This document shows, piece by piece, positions 26,574-35,808 of a stretch of 64,000 nucleotides of DNA. This DNA is from Candidatus Methanomassiliicoccus intestinalis Issoire-Mx1 (lineage in GTDB: Archaea > Thermoplasmatota > Thermoplasmata > Methanomassiliicoccales > Methanomassiliicoccaceae), in the NCBI RefSeq assembly GCF_000404225.1, contig NC_021353.1, positions 1,240,001 through 1,304,000 on the forward strand, in the 5' to 3' direction. Under the pieces are notes generated by a model, which saw only the letters and a program-made list of their open reading frames with translations, was not told where the DNA came from and did not search any database. Every line of letters begins with the position of its first letter. Position 1 is the stretch's first letter. The position numbers and the translations under genes were made by a program.

Positions 26574-26680
26574 GGGAGCAGGCACAAAAGTCCTGACGCG
26601 AGGCCGTTCTGATATGTATTTTGGAGCACACAGTTTTAATGTGGTGCGTAAGAGAACGGGCTTATATCGCTACTCCCTCA
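26571..26680 (+). ncRNA. Candidate structured RNA (multibranch fold, about 110 nt)
   Basis: TGAGGGAG at 26571-26578 pairs perfectly with CTCCCTCA at 26673-26680. Inside it are CAGG/CCTG (26579-26582 with 26592-26595), GCCGTTCT/AGAACGGGC (26603-26610 with 26653-26661, one bulge) capped by GCACAC/GTGGTGC (26626-26631 with 26641-26647), and GCGA/TCGC. All helices are mutually compatible. It is not a tRNA (no T arm), 5S, SRP or RNase P RNA by eye, and I do not recognise a riboswitch. The strand is not certain. It could be the folded 3' end of the DUF2085 mRNA or a separate RNA. Confidence 0.45.
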
Positions 26681-27109
26681 ACAGTCATTAAAACGTACAT
26701 GGATTTGAAACCTTCCCCATCAGAGGCGGATCGATAGATTGATTATACCCAGTCACACCTAAACATATAAAAATATGAACGCTTTTAAGAGTAGTTACAA
26801 CAACAAATAAGATTGTAAATTATTCTGACAAAATGTAATATATAAGTTTTTTAATTTAAAGAATATCTCAATCATATTTGACTTTCTAAAAGAGACAACA
26901 GCCTAATTCAGCCCTGAAAGGTCTCTAAGATTTTATGATATATAATTGTCTGAACTCAGCCTGCAGACAACTCTTTGAGACACGTAATTGTTTAAGGGTG
27001 CTTAAGCATATTCTATGTGACTGGAATCGTACGCAGAACGTTTGCATTTTCTCATCGGATGATATTTTAGTATCCAGAGCTTTAGAAAGCATCGTTTAAT
27101 CTAGACAAG
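26681..27109. other. Intergenic region before the proteasome gene
   Basis: No ORF is supported. Between about 26917 and 26983 there is an imperfect nested fold: GTCTC pairs with GAGAC around an inner perfect 7-bp hairpin, TTGTCTG with CAGACAA, joined by CTG-rich loop sequence. A TATA-like GATATATAATTG lies inside it. The rest is AT-rich with no repeats that I can see. Confidence 0.4.
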
Positions 27110-27118
27110 TTATAAATA
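27110..27118 (+). promoter_or_regulatory. TATA box of the proteasome beta gene
   Basis: TTATAAATA is a near-ideal archaeal TATA box and lies 69 bases before the ATG at 27187, predicting a leader of about 45 bases that contains the Shine-Dalgarno GAGGTTGAT. Confidence 0.65.
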
Positions 27119-27186
27119 CAGCGCCTTCATTTCAAAGAATCAGCGAGAAAAACATTATCTTTTAACCGCTTTTGAGGTTGATCGCT

Positions 27187-27852
27187 ATGGCAGATGATAA
27201 TAAATTAAAGACTGGGACAACTACGCTGGGTATTGTGTATAGCGACGGTGTGGTCATGGCTACAGAACACCGTGCTACAATGAATAACGTCATTGCTCAT
27301 AAGGACGTTAGAAAACTCTTCAAGATCGACGACAACCTTGGATTGACTGTTGCCGGTTTAGTTGGAGATGCCCAAGTTCTTACTCGTTATGTTAAAGCAG
27401 AGATTGAACTTTACAAGCTTAAGCGTGGGGCGCCGATGTCCGTTAATGCTGCCAGTACACTTCTTGCAAATCTGATGAGAAACGGCGGCGGATCATATGG
27501 TTTCTACTATGTAGGCCTGATTATGGGCGGCATAGACAAGAACGGAGGACATTTATTCTCACTTGACTCTGCAGGCGGACTTATCGAAGATTATTTCATT
27601 TCTGTTGGATCTGGTTCACCATATGCATACGGTGTGCTGGAAGACAATTATAAGCCGAACATGTCTGAAGATGAAGCTGTCAACACTGCAATCAGAGCTT
27701 TGAATGCTGCAATGCGCCGCGACTCCGCTAGCGGAGATGGGTATGCAGTAGCAGTCATCAACAAAGATGGCTTCCGCGAACTATCTGCAGAAGAGTCCCT
27801 TAAAAGGGCCGAAGACATGAATCTCATGGTAGGCTTCGCTAAACACTACTAA
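27187..27852 (+). CDS. psmB: Proteasome beta subunit
   Basis: A 221-residue N-terminal-nucleophile hydrolase. A short propeptide (MADDNKLKTG) precedes TTTLG, so self-cleavage at Gly10 exposes the catalytic Thr. Lys in DVRKLFKI supplies the usual second active-site residue, and GDAQ, SGSPYAYGVLED and SGDGYAVAVI are family segments. It forms the central rings of the 20S proteasome that degrades unfolded or tagged proteins. ATG 27187 was chosen over an upstream start because GAGGTTGAT stands four to five bases before it. A T-rich tract at 27863-27870 follows the stop. Confidence 0.97.
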   Translation: MADDNKLKTGTTTLGIVYSDGVVMATEHRATMNNVIAHKDVRKLFKIDDNLGLTVAGLVGDAQVLTRYVKAEIELYKLKRGAPMSVNAASTLLANLMRNGGGSYGFYYVGLIMGGIDKNGGHLFSLDSAGGLIEDYFISVGSGSPYAYGVLEDNYKPNMSEDEAVNTAIRALNAAMRRDSASGDGYAVAVINKDGFRELSAEESLKRAEDMNLMVGFAKHY

Positions 27853-27898
27853 TTTCAAACTTCTTTTTTTAATTTAATTTATTCAGCTGGAATAGTTT

Positions 27899-29806
27899 AT
27901 GAGTACAGAGAGGATTTTAGAAGAAGCTAGAGAGCAGATCAGCAAAATAATTCCGGAAGGAGTTAACATCTCTGGCATTGAATACGAAGGCCCTTTGGTT
28001 GTGGTTTATACAAAGGACATGGATACATTTGCATCCAATAATGATATTGTAAAACAGCTTGCCCAGGGATTGAGAAGAAGAGTAGCCATCAGGCCAGACC
28101 CATCAATGCTGGCAGATCCAGAGGAAGTCGAAAGAAGAATAAGAGAGATTATTCCAGATGAAGCTGAGATCACAGATATTTATTTTGACGATGACATCGG
28201 GGAAGTAATGATTGAGGCCATTTCACCAGGCATCGTCATTGGAAAACATGGAAGCACCCTTAACGAAATCAAAAAAGAAGTTGGGTGGGCGCCTAAAGTT
28301 GTGAGAGCTCCCCCTCTGCCGTCAAAAACAGTTTCCGATATCAGAAGTTACCTTCGTCAGATTTCAGATGACAGAAAGGTATTTCTAAAAAAAGTAGGAA
28401 GACGCCTGGCAAGACAGAGGCTTGAAGGCGAAAGCTGGCTCCGCATGACCGCCCTGGGAGGTTTCAGAGAAGTAGGAAGAAGTGCTACGCTGCTTTCCAC
28501 AAGAGAGTCTAAAGTCCTTATCGACTGCGGAATTGACCCCGGAAAAGACGGAGGTACGCCTTATTTCAATGCCCCGGAACTTATGCCGCTGGACACTCTG
28601 GACGCAGTAGTGATTACCCATGCACACATGGATCACTGTGCACTTCTGCCTGTTTTGTATAAATTTGGATATGACGGCCCGGTTTACTGTACTCCGCCTA
28701 CCAGAGATCTAATGTCACTGATGCAGCTGGATGGTATCAAAGTCTCTTTCGGAGAGGGTAAGAAAGCTCCATATGAATCATCTCATGTAAGAGAAGTCGT
28801 GGCTCACTGTATTCCACTGAAGTATGGAGAGACTACCGATATTGCTCCAGATATCAGACTTACATTCCAGAATGCAGGGCATATCTTAGGTTCAGCCGTA
28901 TGTCATTTCCATGTCGGAGACGGCATGCATAACATTGCATTTACCGGCGATATGAAGTTTGAAAGGACCTGGCTGTTCAATGCTACAGCCAACCGCTTCC
29001 CGAGACTGGAAACATTAGTTATAGAGTCTACGTACGGAGGACACAGGGACTTTCAGCCATCCAGGGCAGACGCGGTCAACACTTTGAATGAGATCTGCGA
29101 CAGAGTGCTTAAGAGGCAGGGAAAAATCCTCATCCCAGTATTTGCAGTCGGACGTTCTCAGGAAGTTATGCTGGTTCTCGAAGAACTGATGCGTACGGGT
29201 AAGCTGCCCAGTGTTCCAATATATCTTGATGGTATGATCTGGGAAGCTACAGCAATTCATACAGCATACCCTGAATACCTGAACTCACAATTGAGAACAC
29301 AGATTTTCCAGATGGGAGAAAATCCATTTTTATCACCCCTCTTCAAACGTGTTGAAACTCAGGATATGAGAGAAAGGATATGTCATGATGATGAACCGTG
29401 CATAGTGCTTTCCACAAGCGGTATGATGAACGGCGGTCCGGTTATGGAATATCTAAAATCATGGGCAGACAATTCAAACAACTGCCTCATTTTTGTAGGA
29501 TATCAGGCTGAAGGAACTCTTGGAAGCAGGATTCTAAAAGGCCAGACGGATCTGCAGATTCCAGAAAGGGGTAAGATGATCAATATCAAAATGTGTATGG
29601 ATATTGAAGTTGCCGAAGGATTCTCCGGTCACTCAGACCGCAGACAGCTGATGGCATATATTGCATCTTTAGATCCTAAACCTAATAAGATTATCATAGG
29701 TCATGGTGATGAACATAAATGTTCAGATCTTGCTTCATCAATATACAAGAAATTCAATATTGAAACAAGAGCGCCGATGAACCTAGAAACAATAAGAATG
29801 CGCTGA
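27899..29806 (+). CDS. aCPSF1/FttA beta-CASP ribonuclease with KH domains
   Basis: The 635-residue length and architecture are those of archaeal aCPSF1 (FttA). Two KH-type RNA-binding modules form the N terminus (about 1-145, with IGKHGSTLNEI near 115-125). A metallo-beta-lactamase core follows, with HAHMDHCAL near 241-249, GHILGSAV near 327 and GDMKFERT near 350. The beta-CASP domain then holds PVFAVGRSQE near 417-426, STSGMMNGGP near 502, and the C-terminal GHSDRRQL and IGHGDEHK. It cuts RNA at U-rich 3' ends and drives transcription termination in archaea. The U-rich tracts after several genes here suit it. Confidence 0.96.
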   Translation: MSTERILEEAREQISKIIPEGVNISGIEYEGPLVVVYTKDMDTFASNNDIVKQLAQGLRRRVAIRPDPSMLADPEEVERRIREIIPDEAEITDIYFDDDIGEVMIEAISPGIVIGKHGSTLNEIKKEVGWAPKVVRAPPLPSKTVSDIRSYLRQISDDRKVFLKKVGRRLARQRLEGESWLRMTALGGFREVGRSATLLSTRESKVLIDCGIDPGKDGGTPYFNAPELMPLDTLDAVVITHAHMDHCALLPVLYKFGYDGPVYCTPPTRDLMSLMQLDGIKVSFGEGKKAPYESSHVREVVAHCIPLKYGETTDIAPDIRLTFQNAGHILGSAVCHFHVGDGMHNIAFTGDMKFERTWLFNATANRFPRLETLVIESTYGGHRDFQPSRADAVNTLNEICDRVLKRQGKILIPVFAVGRSQEVMLVLEELMRTGKLPSVPIYLDGMIWEATAIHTAYPEYLNSQLRTQIFQMGENPFLSPLFKRVETQDMRERICHDDEPCIVLSTSGMMNGGPVMEYLKSWADNSNNCLIFVGYQAEGTLGSRILKGQTDLQIPERGKMINIKMCMDIEVAEGFSGHSDRRQLMAYIASLDPKPNKIIIGHGDEHKCSDLASSIYKKFNIETRAPMNLETIRMR

Positions 29807-29826
29807 TCAGCGCGTTTAAACTTTTA

Positions 29827-29860
29827 ATGAATCAGAGGAATCTGATTCATAGTTTCATTT
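29827..29860. terminator. Bidirectional 10-bp hairpin between convergent genes
   Basis: ATGAATCAGA (29827-29836), loop GGAA, TCTGATTCAT (29841-29850) is a perfect hairpin lying between the ends of the aCPSF1 and TYW1 genes. T-rich sequence follows on the plus strand and an AAAAG-rich stretch precedes it, which is a T-rich flank for the minus strand. Confidence 0.6.
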
Positions 29861-29884
29861 ATTTTATAAAAATTCTAAAGAATG

Positions 29885-30814
29885 TTATTCTAGACCAGGT
29901 ATTTTGACTTGGGCGTTTTTATCTCCAAGCAGACAGACTCTGCTGTCCGGTCTTTCCCTGAGCAGCTCCATGCCCAAACGTGATGCAATCCTTTTGCCGA
30001 ATTCAGCCACTGATGCGGGAGACGGCATGTTGTCAATAGTCATACGCCGCCGGGAGTCGCCTACAAAGACATAGCCCTTAGGTTCTATGAACATGGGATC
30101 GGCAGTTTCATCCAATTTGGCATACTCATCTTCCCAGCCCACATTCCATCCTTGGACGAGTGTATGGCGTATCACAGTTCTGGTGTTAAGGGATGGAAAC
30201 AATTCCAGAGTCTTCATCAATTTTTCCCAGCCGTCCGGGATTCTTGGAACGCATATTCTTTTGTAAACTTCCTCATTCGGAGCGGCAACGGTAACATACA
30301 GCTGAGTAGGAAGAGGATCAAGTTTCTCCAGAATTTCCGGCGTGGTGCCGTTTGTAACTAGGAACGTAGTCATGCCCCTTCTTTTACAGAGTTCGATGAA
30401 ATCGCCCAGCATAGGATACAAAGTAGGTTCGCCTGAGAGAGAGATCGCTACCTGTTTCGGTTCTCTTGCTTCCAGCCACATCTCTTTGCTGCAGCGGGGA
30501 TCTCCCCCGAATCCAGATACCAATTTCTTTTGCTGCTCCAGGCAGTGTTCAAGAATATCTTCAGGTTCCTTCCAAGCAATATTTTCAGAATCAAATCCCT
30601 GGACTCTCCAGCAGAACAGGCAGTTGTGAGTGCACATGTTGACTACAGGAGTCATCTGCAGACACCTATGGGACTTGATACCGTAGAATTCTTGTTTATA
30701 ACAAGGCCGGTCATGAAGCAGACTCTGCTTTACCCAGTGGCACAGCTTTACAGCTGCATGATCGCCATGAAGTTTATACTGCTGTTTTTTGAGAGTTTCT
30801 GTAACATCATTCAT
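29885..30814 (-). CDS. taw1: S-adenosylmethionine-dependent tRNA 4-demethylwyosine synthase
   Basis: A 309-residue TYW1-type radical SAM enzyme. The radical SAM cluster motif is CTHNCLFCWR (Cys61, Cys65, Cys68). A second [4Fe-4S] cluster is predicted from Cys25, Cys38 and Cys51, the pattern seen in the methanogen enzyme. SLSGEPTLYP is the characteristic SAM-binding segment. It builds the tricyclic base of wyosine from N1-methylguanosine at position 37 of tRNA-Phe using pyruvate. The archaeal form lacks the flavodoxin domain of the eukaryotic enzyme, as here. It lies nine bases after rfcL, so the two are probably co-transcribed. Confidence 0.95.
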   Translation of the reverse strand: MNDVTETLKKQQYKLHGDHAAVKLCHWVKQSLLHDRPCYKQEFYGIKSHRCLQMTPVVNMCTHNCLFCWRVQGFDSENIAWKEPEDILEHCLEQQKKLVSGFGGDPRCSKEMWLEAREPKQVAISLSGEPTLYPMLGDFIELCKRRGMTTFLVTNGTTPEILEKLDPLPTQLYVTVAAPNEEVYKRICVPRIPDGWEKLMKTLELFPSLNTRTVIRHTLVQGWNVGWEDEYAKLDETADPMFIEPKGYVFVGDSRRRMTIDNMPSPASVAEFGKRIASRLGMELLRERPDSRVCLLGDKNAQVKIPGLE

Positions 30815-30823
30815 GTTTAAACC

Positions 30824-32215
30824 TCAAAACAGAGTGCTCTGGTTTACAGGAGATTTTTTCTTTTCTTTTTGTTTTGAGGAGGCTTTCTTCTCTTTTTCAG
30901 GTTTTTCACCGTCAGGATTCATAGATTTCATGATTCTCTTGACAGCCGCTGAATCGATCTTTTCCCCTAGAATGTAGGCAATTTCCTCCTGTTCCAGCTC
31001 CAGATCCAGAGAAGTTTTGAGTGCAAACTCCTGATCACTTATGTAGATTCTTGAAAAATAAGGCAGTATGTCTTGCCGCGTCTGTTTTGCAGACATGTGC
31101 ACCGCTTCACCGAGCTTGCTGCAGATACTGGCCTGCACAGCCCTCATGCCTTTTGACCTGGACATTTTCATCAAGTACTGCGGGAAATTATACCTCAGGA
31201 ATCCATGCATCTCCCTGGTTTTAGCAGCGCAGACGCCGTATGATAAGAAATCACCTGCATAGGACCAGAAACCAAAGTACTGTCTGCGGTACACTCTCCC
31301 CAGATATTTGTCGGCTGTTGCTACGGCTTTCATTCCCTTGTACATATCCAGATGATCACGGTATGCAACAGGAAGATTTTCTTCAATCCAGAGCAGTTTA
31401 GTTTCAGGAGGTTCATCCACTTCTGCAAGGGATCTTCTTGCCCGATCTGCATCTTTGGATTTGAAGATATCATCCATGACATTGTACATTGTCTTTTCCA
31501 CTTCTCTGTATGAAACCGATGTAGCGTCAATATCTTTGATTTCGTCTTTGCCCATTGCAACTGCCTGAAGATCTCTTACTGCAGACCTCATATCGCCGTT
31601 TGCATTATCTGCAAGCAGTTCCAGAGCTCTGTCGGTGATTGTAATTCCCTGATCCTTGGCAATTTTTCTCAGAACACCTCTTATTGTGACAGATTTAATC
31701 TGTGAGAATTTTATTTGTTCTGTATCACTTTTGAGGGCAGAACTTTTTCTGGAAAGAGCATACCAGTCGTTTACGATCAGAATTACGGGCTGTTTGGTAG
31801 TTTTGACAACCTCAACCAATGCCGGCACTCCGCCTCTGTCCTCTTTACCGCTTAAATTGTCAGCTTCATCTAGGACTATGAGTTTAAGATTACCATCCAA
31901 TGTTGAGAGAAATTCTCCTGAATCAGTAAATGTCTGGCCGAGAGCACCCCGCAGAGCAACACTCTTTACTGCATCGGCATTACGCTGGTCTGAAGCGTTC
32001 ATCTCCACAGTGTCCCAGCCGTACTCTTTAGCTAATGCTAATGCAGCGCTGGTTTTTCCTACACCGGGAGTGCCTATCAGAACTGCAGCCTTTTTTACCG
32101 GCTTTCCCGCAGCCCAATTATCTGCCCATTGTCTTAACGCCGCTACAGCTTTGGGATTCCCCACAACCTCATCAAGGTTGTTAGGTCTGTAGAGTTCAGT
32201 CCAATCATCACTCAC
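30824..32215 (-). CDS. rfcL: Replication factor C large subunit
   Basis: A 463-residue AAA+ clamp loader subunit: TELYRPNNLDEVVGN start, Walker A GTPGVGKTSA at 48-57, Walker B LIVLDEADNL near 106-115, an RFC-type sensor region, and a Lys-rich tail ending in QSTLF, a short PCNA-interacting motif. With the small subunit it loads PCNA at primer ends. GTG 32215 is preferred because family members begin with the W-x-x-(K/L)YRP segment. A TTG at 32230 would add five residues. No Shine-Dalgarno is seen and a TATA-like TTCTATTTA lies about 25 bases upstream, so the mRNA is probably leaderless. Confidence 0.94.
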   Translation of the reverse strand: MSDDWTELYRPNNLDEVVGNPKAVAALRQWADNWAAGKPVKKAAVLIGTPGVGKTSAALALAKEYGWDTVEMNASDQRNADAVKSVALRGALGQTFTDSGEFLSTLDGNLKLIVLDEADNLSGKEDRGGVPALVEVVKTTKQPVILIVNDWYALSRKSSALKSDTEQIKFSQIKSVTIRGVLRKIAKDQGITITDRALELLADNANGDMRSAVRDLQAVAMGKDEIKDIDATSVSYREVEKTMYNVMDDIFKSKDADRARRSLAEVDEPPETKLLWIEENLPVAYRDHLDMYKGMKAVATADKYLGRVYRRQYFGFWSYAGDFLSYGVCAAKTREMHGFLRYNFPQYLMKMSRSKGMRAVQASICSKLGEAVHMSAKQTRQDILPYFSRIYISDQEFALKTSLDLELEQEEIAYILGEKIDSAAVKRIMKSMNPDGEKPEKEKKASSKQKEKKKSPVNQSTLF

Positions 32216-32317
32216 AAAGGTTAGATGCAAACACAGGATAAATAGAATACTCTCACAATTGCAGAGGCAGCAGATAAAACGCCGGACTGATTTAAAAAAA
32301 TATGAAAAAGGTTTGGT

Positions 32318-33664
32318 TCAGTTGTGATCTGAACCAGAAGTTTTCAACCTGGCTGCAATAATGCCTGACGATGCCATCAAGATTCCAGATATGAATGAGA
32401 TATAAACGGCTGCACCGAGAGCAGTAGTTGCCAGATTGCCGTTGACATAGCCCATTCCAAGATCTGACACCCAGACGCCGAAGATAATCGAGATTACTAT
32501 AATCGATATGCCTAGAATGGCAGAAGCATAGCCCAGCTTATTCCTTTCACTCCTCATTTGGACTAAAAACAGACAAAATGCAGCTAACGAGATGACTGCA
32601 ACTACAATAGGCAGATAAGGTTGAAGCCCGGTGAAATGCACAGTTGGCAGATCTATGCCAGTCCAGTTGTAGTTTAGATCAACGTGTGTGTAGACCGTCA
32701 CATTGATCCATCCAAACACAATAGAAACTACGCCGACCAGAGATGCCAACATTCCAACAAATTTAATCACACGGGATTTGTCAGATTCCAGAGACTGTTT
32801 TGTTTCACAAAGCTTATCATGTTTTTTACTGAAAATCGGAAACAGAAACATTAGTATTCCGCAGATTAATGAAATTAAGAAGCCTATCCTCAGCTGGCGG
32901 AATGAAGGCTGGTTTATAAAAGAATTAAGTTCAAGCAGTGTAAATATAACTACCAAAGCTCCGCATATGGAAGACAAGGTTAGCCCGGTTCTGTTAGATA
33001 TGAAAATATCTGTAATAAGCGGAATCGCACAGAGTATAGAAAATAAAGAAACTAACAGCGGAAAGTAAATCTCAATGTTTCCCGATAAAACACGCGCATT
33101 ATGCAGGACCTGCAAACCATCTTCGCCGAGTGAGTGATTCATCGCCAGTGACGTTGTGAAGATGATTAGTATTCCTATAATCGCAGCGGAAATTCCTATG
33201 AGACTTGAATTTTTTATTGAGTTGCGTTTGTAATCTGCATCTTTGAGGAAACCGCAGAAAAATATGCCTATGCCGGAGATCATAGCTAAATAAAATCCAA
33301 TCCCAACATTGGTTGATGGGTATGCATTTGTCATGTATATCTCTGAATGTTCAAAAATTGCCAATATGATTACGGCCATGCCAAGAATTGATGCGGAATA
33401 TCCAACTTTATTTTTTGGTGCGTGCAGCCAGTATGCAAAAGCTACTATGTTAATTACAGAAATGATCATAATAACTAATGGCAGATATGCAAAAATTGAA
33501 GAGTCTGGAATCATATCCAGACCGCTCAGATTTTTGAGTTCATAATCGTGGATAATAAACCAGCAGGTAAAAAACGAAACAACACCGATGAGTGCAAAGA
33601 GTATTCCTGCTATAGCAAACATCTTCGGTTTTTTAAATTCTGCATCCTCACTCAAACTCAACAT
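32318..33664 (-). CDS. Polytopic membrane protein with three tandem four-helix repeats
   Basis: A 448-residue protein with about 12 membrane helices. Units at about 14-140, 150-285 and 300-440 share a pattern: a GxxxxxIGVxS helix, an extracytoplasmic loop, a YLPLVIxIIS helix, a short basic loop, a GYSASILGxxxIILxIF helix, and a final FYxxxISGIxxFxxG helix. Compare GYSASILGMAVIILAIF in unit one with GYASAILGISIIVISIIFG in unit three. This is an internal triplication; the middle unit is most diverged. I do not recognise the family. It stands alone between rfcL and a divergent surface protein. Confidence 0.65.
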   Translation of the reverse strand: MLSLSEDAEFKKPKMFAIAGILFALIGVVSFFTCWFIIHDYELKNLSGLDMIPDSSIFAYLPLVIMIISVINIVAFAYWLHAPKNKVGYSASILGMAVIILAIFEHSEIYMTNAYPSTNVGIGFYLAMISGIGIFFCGFLKDADYKRNSIKNSSLIGISAAIIGILIIFTTSLAMNHSLGEDGLQVLHNARVLSGNIEIYFPLLVSLFSILCAIPLITDIFISNRTGLTLSSICGALVVIFTLLELNSFINQPSFRQLRIGFLISLICGILMFLFPIFSKKHDKLCETKQSLESDKSRVIKFVGMLASLVGVVSIVFGWINVTVYTHVDLNYNWTGIDLPTVHFTGLQPYLPIVVAVISLAAFCLFLVQMRSERNKLGYASAILGISIIVISIIFGVWVSDLGMGYVNGNLATTALGAAVYISFISGILMASSGIIAARLKTSGSDHN

Positions 33665-33966
33665 GGTGTATACATCTAGAATACAATGTATAATACTCGC
33701 CCTTTGATTCTAAATACATATAATTCATAAGATTAAAAATGTTAGATACTGGCAGGTAATTAATGAAAATAATGCTGCACACATATGATGTGTAACCAAT
33801 AGGTAGCACATGCCGCACTAAAAGGTACTCAAACAAGTATAGTAATAAGAAACAATGCTTCATATTACAAAATAAATACTATGAAATCTATACAGGATTT
33901 GGAGTTGTTGATACTATAAGTTTTAGCTGCCTGCAGCAATTCTATTCATTCACTTGAGGGATTAAA
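33665..33966. other. 302-base intergenic region
   Basis: No gene is supported. It contains one perfect small hairpin (ACACAT at 33779-33784 with ATGTGT at 33788-33793) and, at its right end, a Shine-Dalgarno-like GAGGGAT (33956-33962) that belongs to the LRR gene. Confidence 0.5.
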
Positions 33967-35781
33967 ACGAGTAGACTGAAAACAGCATCAATTGGAATGA
34001 TTATTGTCGCATTAGCAATAATCTTACTCGCTTTGCCGAATTTTGAAGATGATAATTCCAGTAATGGAATAATTAGTGATAATGACGGCTCCCCTACTCT
34101 AGAGGATATCTACAGCGATCCAGAGATAGCATACCGGTTGAATGAAGACGGCTGCAGTGTTACTGTTCAAGGGCTAGCACAGTTTGATCTGACAGACATA
34201 ACAATACCTGAAGTCGTAAAAACCAAAAAAGGAGATTATGCTGTTACTGCCATCGCGGCTGATGCGTTTGTCAGTGCCATGTCACATGACCTGAAAGAGG
34301 TACGGATTGAAGCTTCTGGAGTCGGTATAGGAACTGGAGCATTTTACAACTGTGCATCTTTGGAACAAGTAGTATTTGCCGGCAGCGTCAGAGAGATAGG
34401 AGAGTTGGCGTTCTATAACTGTAATTCATTGAATGAAATTGAAATAGAAGGTGATTCACTGATAATCGATGACAGTGCATTCATGGGCTGCTCATCGATT
34501 GTGTCTCTAAAACTATCAGGCAGTATAGTTTCTATTGGACAGTATGCATTCGTAGGATGTACAAGTCTTGATTCAGTGAACATTACAGGAAACCTTGAAA
34601 AAATCGACAACAATGCATTCTACAGATGTCAGAATCTTAAAACTGTAAATCTCCCTGCAGGAATGAAAAGCATAGGCAATAATGTTTTCAAAGAATGCCA
34701 CTCAATTGAAAGTTGTATCATAGATGGGAATAATAAAGTTACCTTGGGAAATAATTCATTTTATGATGCTTTTGGTATACAATCTATAATCAATGAAAGT
34801 CCATATCTGAGAATCACGGCATCATCAAGAGCAGAGCTCATCACAAGCGGAATTGAACATCCATGGGACAATCACGTACAGGTCTGCATAGTTATACCAT
34901 CAGATGATACAGTAATTGAAGATCGCGCCTTCAGAGATACTAGATGCAGCATCGTAGATGTAATTATACACGACAGGATAACAAAGATAGGAATGGAGGC
35001 TTTTGCTTACACAGATCTGTTTAAATTGAATCTTCCAGACTCCATAACATACATAGGCGACAGGGCATTCAAATCAAATAATATTCAAACTCTGGTTATT
35101 CCTGGGAACGTTGTGTATATCGGAGATTCTGCATTTGATTACTGTACAGGTCTTTCGTCAGTTTCAATACCCAAAAGTGTAGAACATATCGGAGAAGCAG
35201 CTTTTGCACATTCAAAGATGAAAGAAGTTTATTTTTCCCATTCTGACATGCTGCCAGAAATGCCAGATATGAAGATATATGGAGCAGGTTCAATATTTTA
35301 TAACTGTCAAAAAAATATTCAGAGAGAAACCCATGATGCATGGTATCCAACACTCGATGACGGCGGTCTTGATGTATACATTAAAGCCGGCATCAAGAAC
35401 ACAGACCGGCTGGAAAATCAGTTTAACAATCTGAATATAATCACCCTCGAAGATCATGTAATAACGTTTGATCCAAATGGAGGAAGCATAGATACCATAT
35501 TCAAAACTGTAAAAGAAGGTGAGAAAATTACACCTCCTGCACAGCCTCCAGTGATAAGAGACAATTGGGGAATAGAGTATAACTTCATAGGCTGGTATTA
35601 TGAAAATGAACCTTACAGCTTTGATACTCCAGTATCTGATGACATTGTGCTTACTGCAGCGTGGGAAAGAACTGTGACAGATAACATTGGAGATAACAAT
35701 CTGATATATTTCCTGATAATTCTTGCAGCCATAATCATCATAGTGATCACTGCTGCATACATATACATTAAAAAGAGATAA
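33967..35781 (+). CDS. BspA-like leucine-rich-repeat surface protein with InlB-type repeat and C-terminal anchor
   Basis: About 604 residues. After an N-terminal signal/anchor come LRR_5 (BspA-type) repeats from about 60 to 440, each with AFxxCxSLxxVxIxxxVxxIGxxAF-like spacing. One Listeria-Bacteroides repeat follows (FDPNGGSID through TAAWER), then a C-terminal membrane helix ending in KKR. Such proteins act as adhesins in gut microbes. The first ATG in frame is 33997, but it leaves the anchor without its basic N terminus. Reading upstream gives ACG-SRLKTASIG before it, and GAGGGAT-TAAA precedes that ACG with the same spacing as the ATG of hcp in this window. I therefore place the start at ACG 33967, with 33997 as the fallback. 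Confidence 0.75.
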   Translation, partial: TSRLKTASIGMIIVALAIILLALPNFEDDNSSNGIISDNDGSPTLEDIYSDPEIAYRLNEDGCSVTVQGLAQFDLTDITIPEVVKTKKGDYAVTAIAADAFVSAMSHDLKEVRIEASGVGIGTGAFYNCASLEQVVFAGSVREIGELAFYNCNSLNEIEIEGDSLIIDDSAFMGCSSIVSLKLSGSIVSIGQYAFVGCTSLDSVNITGNLEKIDNNAFYRCQNLKTVNLPAGMKSIGNNVFKECHSIESCIIDGNNKVTLGNNSFYDAFGIQSIINESPYLRITASSRAELITSGIEHPWDNHVQVCIVIPSDDTVIEDRAFRDTRCSIVDVIIHDRITKIGMEAFAYTDLFKLNLPDSITYIGDRAFKSNNIQTLVIPGNVVYIGDSAFDYCTGLSSVSIPKSVEHIGEAAFAHSKMKEVYFSHSDMLPEMPDMKIYGAGSIFYNCQKNIQRETHDAWYPTLDDGGLDVYIKAGIKNTDRLENQFNNLNIITLEDHVITFDPNGGSIDTIFKTVKEGEKITPPAQPPVIRDNWGIEYNFIGWYYENEPYSFDTPVSDDIVLTAAWERTVTDNIGDNNLIYFLIILAAIIIIVITAAYIYIKKR

Positions 35782-35808
35782 GGAGGATTCATTCCTCCAA
35801 TTTTTTTA
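35782..35808 (+). terminator. Hairpin with T tract after the LRR gene
   Basis: GGAGGA (35782-35787), loop TTCAT, TCCTCC (35793-35798), AA, then TTTTTTT. It begins at the stop codon of the LRR surface protein. Confidence 0.75.

Noticed and set aside
26571..26680. The folded region considered as tRNA, 5S rRNA or H/ACA RNA
   Set aside because: No T arm or anticodon arm, no CCGAAC-type 5S core, and the pocket and kink-turn needed for an H/ACA guide are not convincing, although ACA follows the closing stem.
33648..33863. A 71-codon frame on the minus strand upstream of the triplicated membrane protein
   Set aside because: No ribosome site, overlaps the start of the membrane protein, low-complexity composition.
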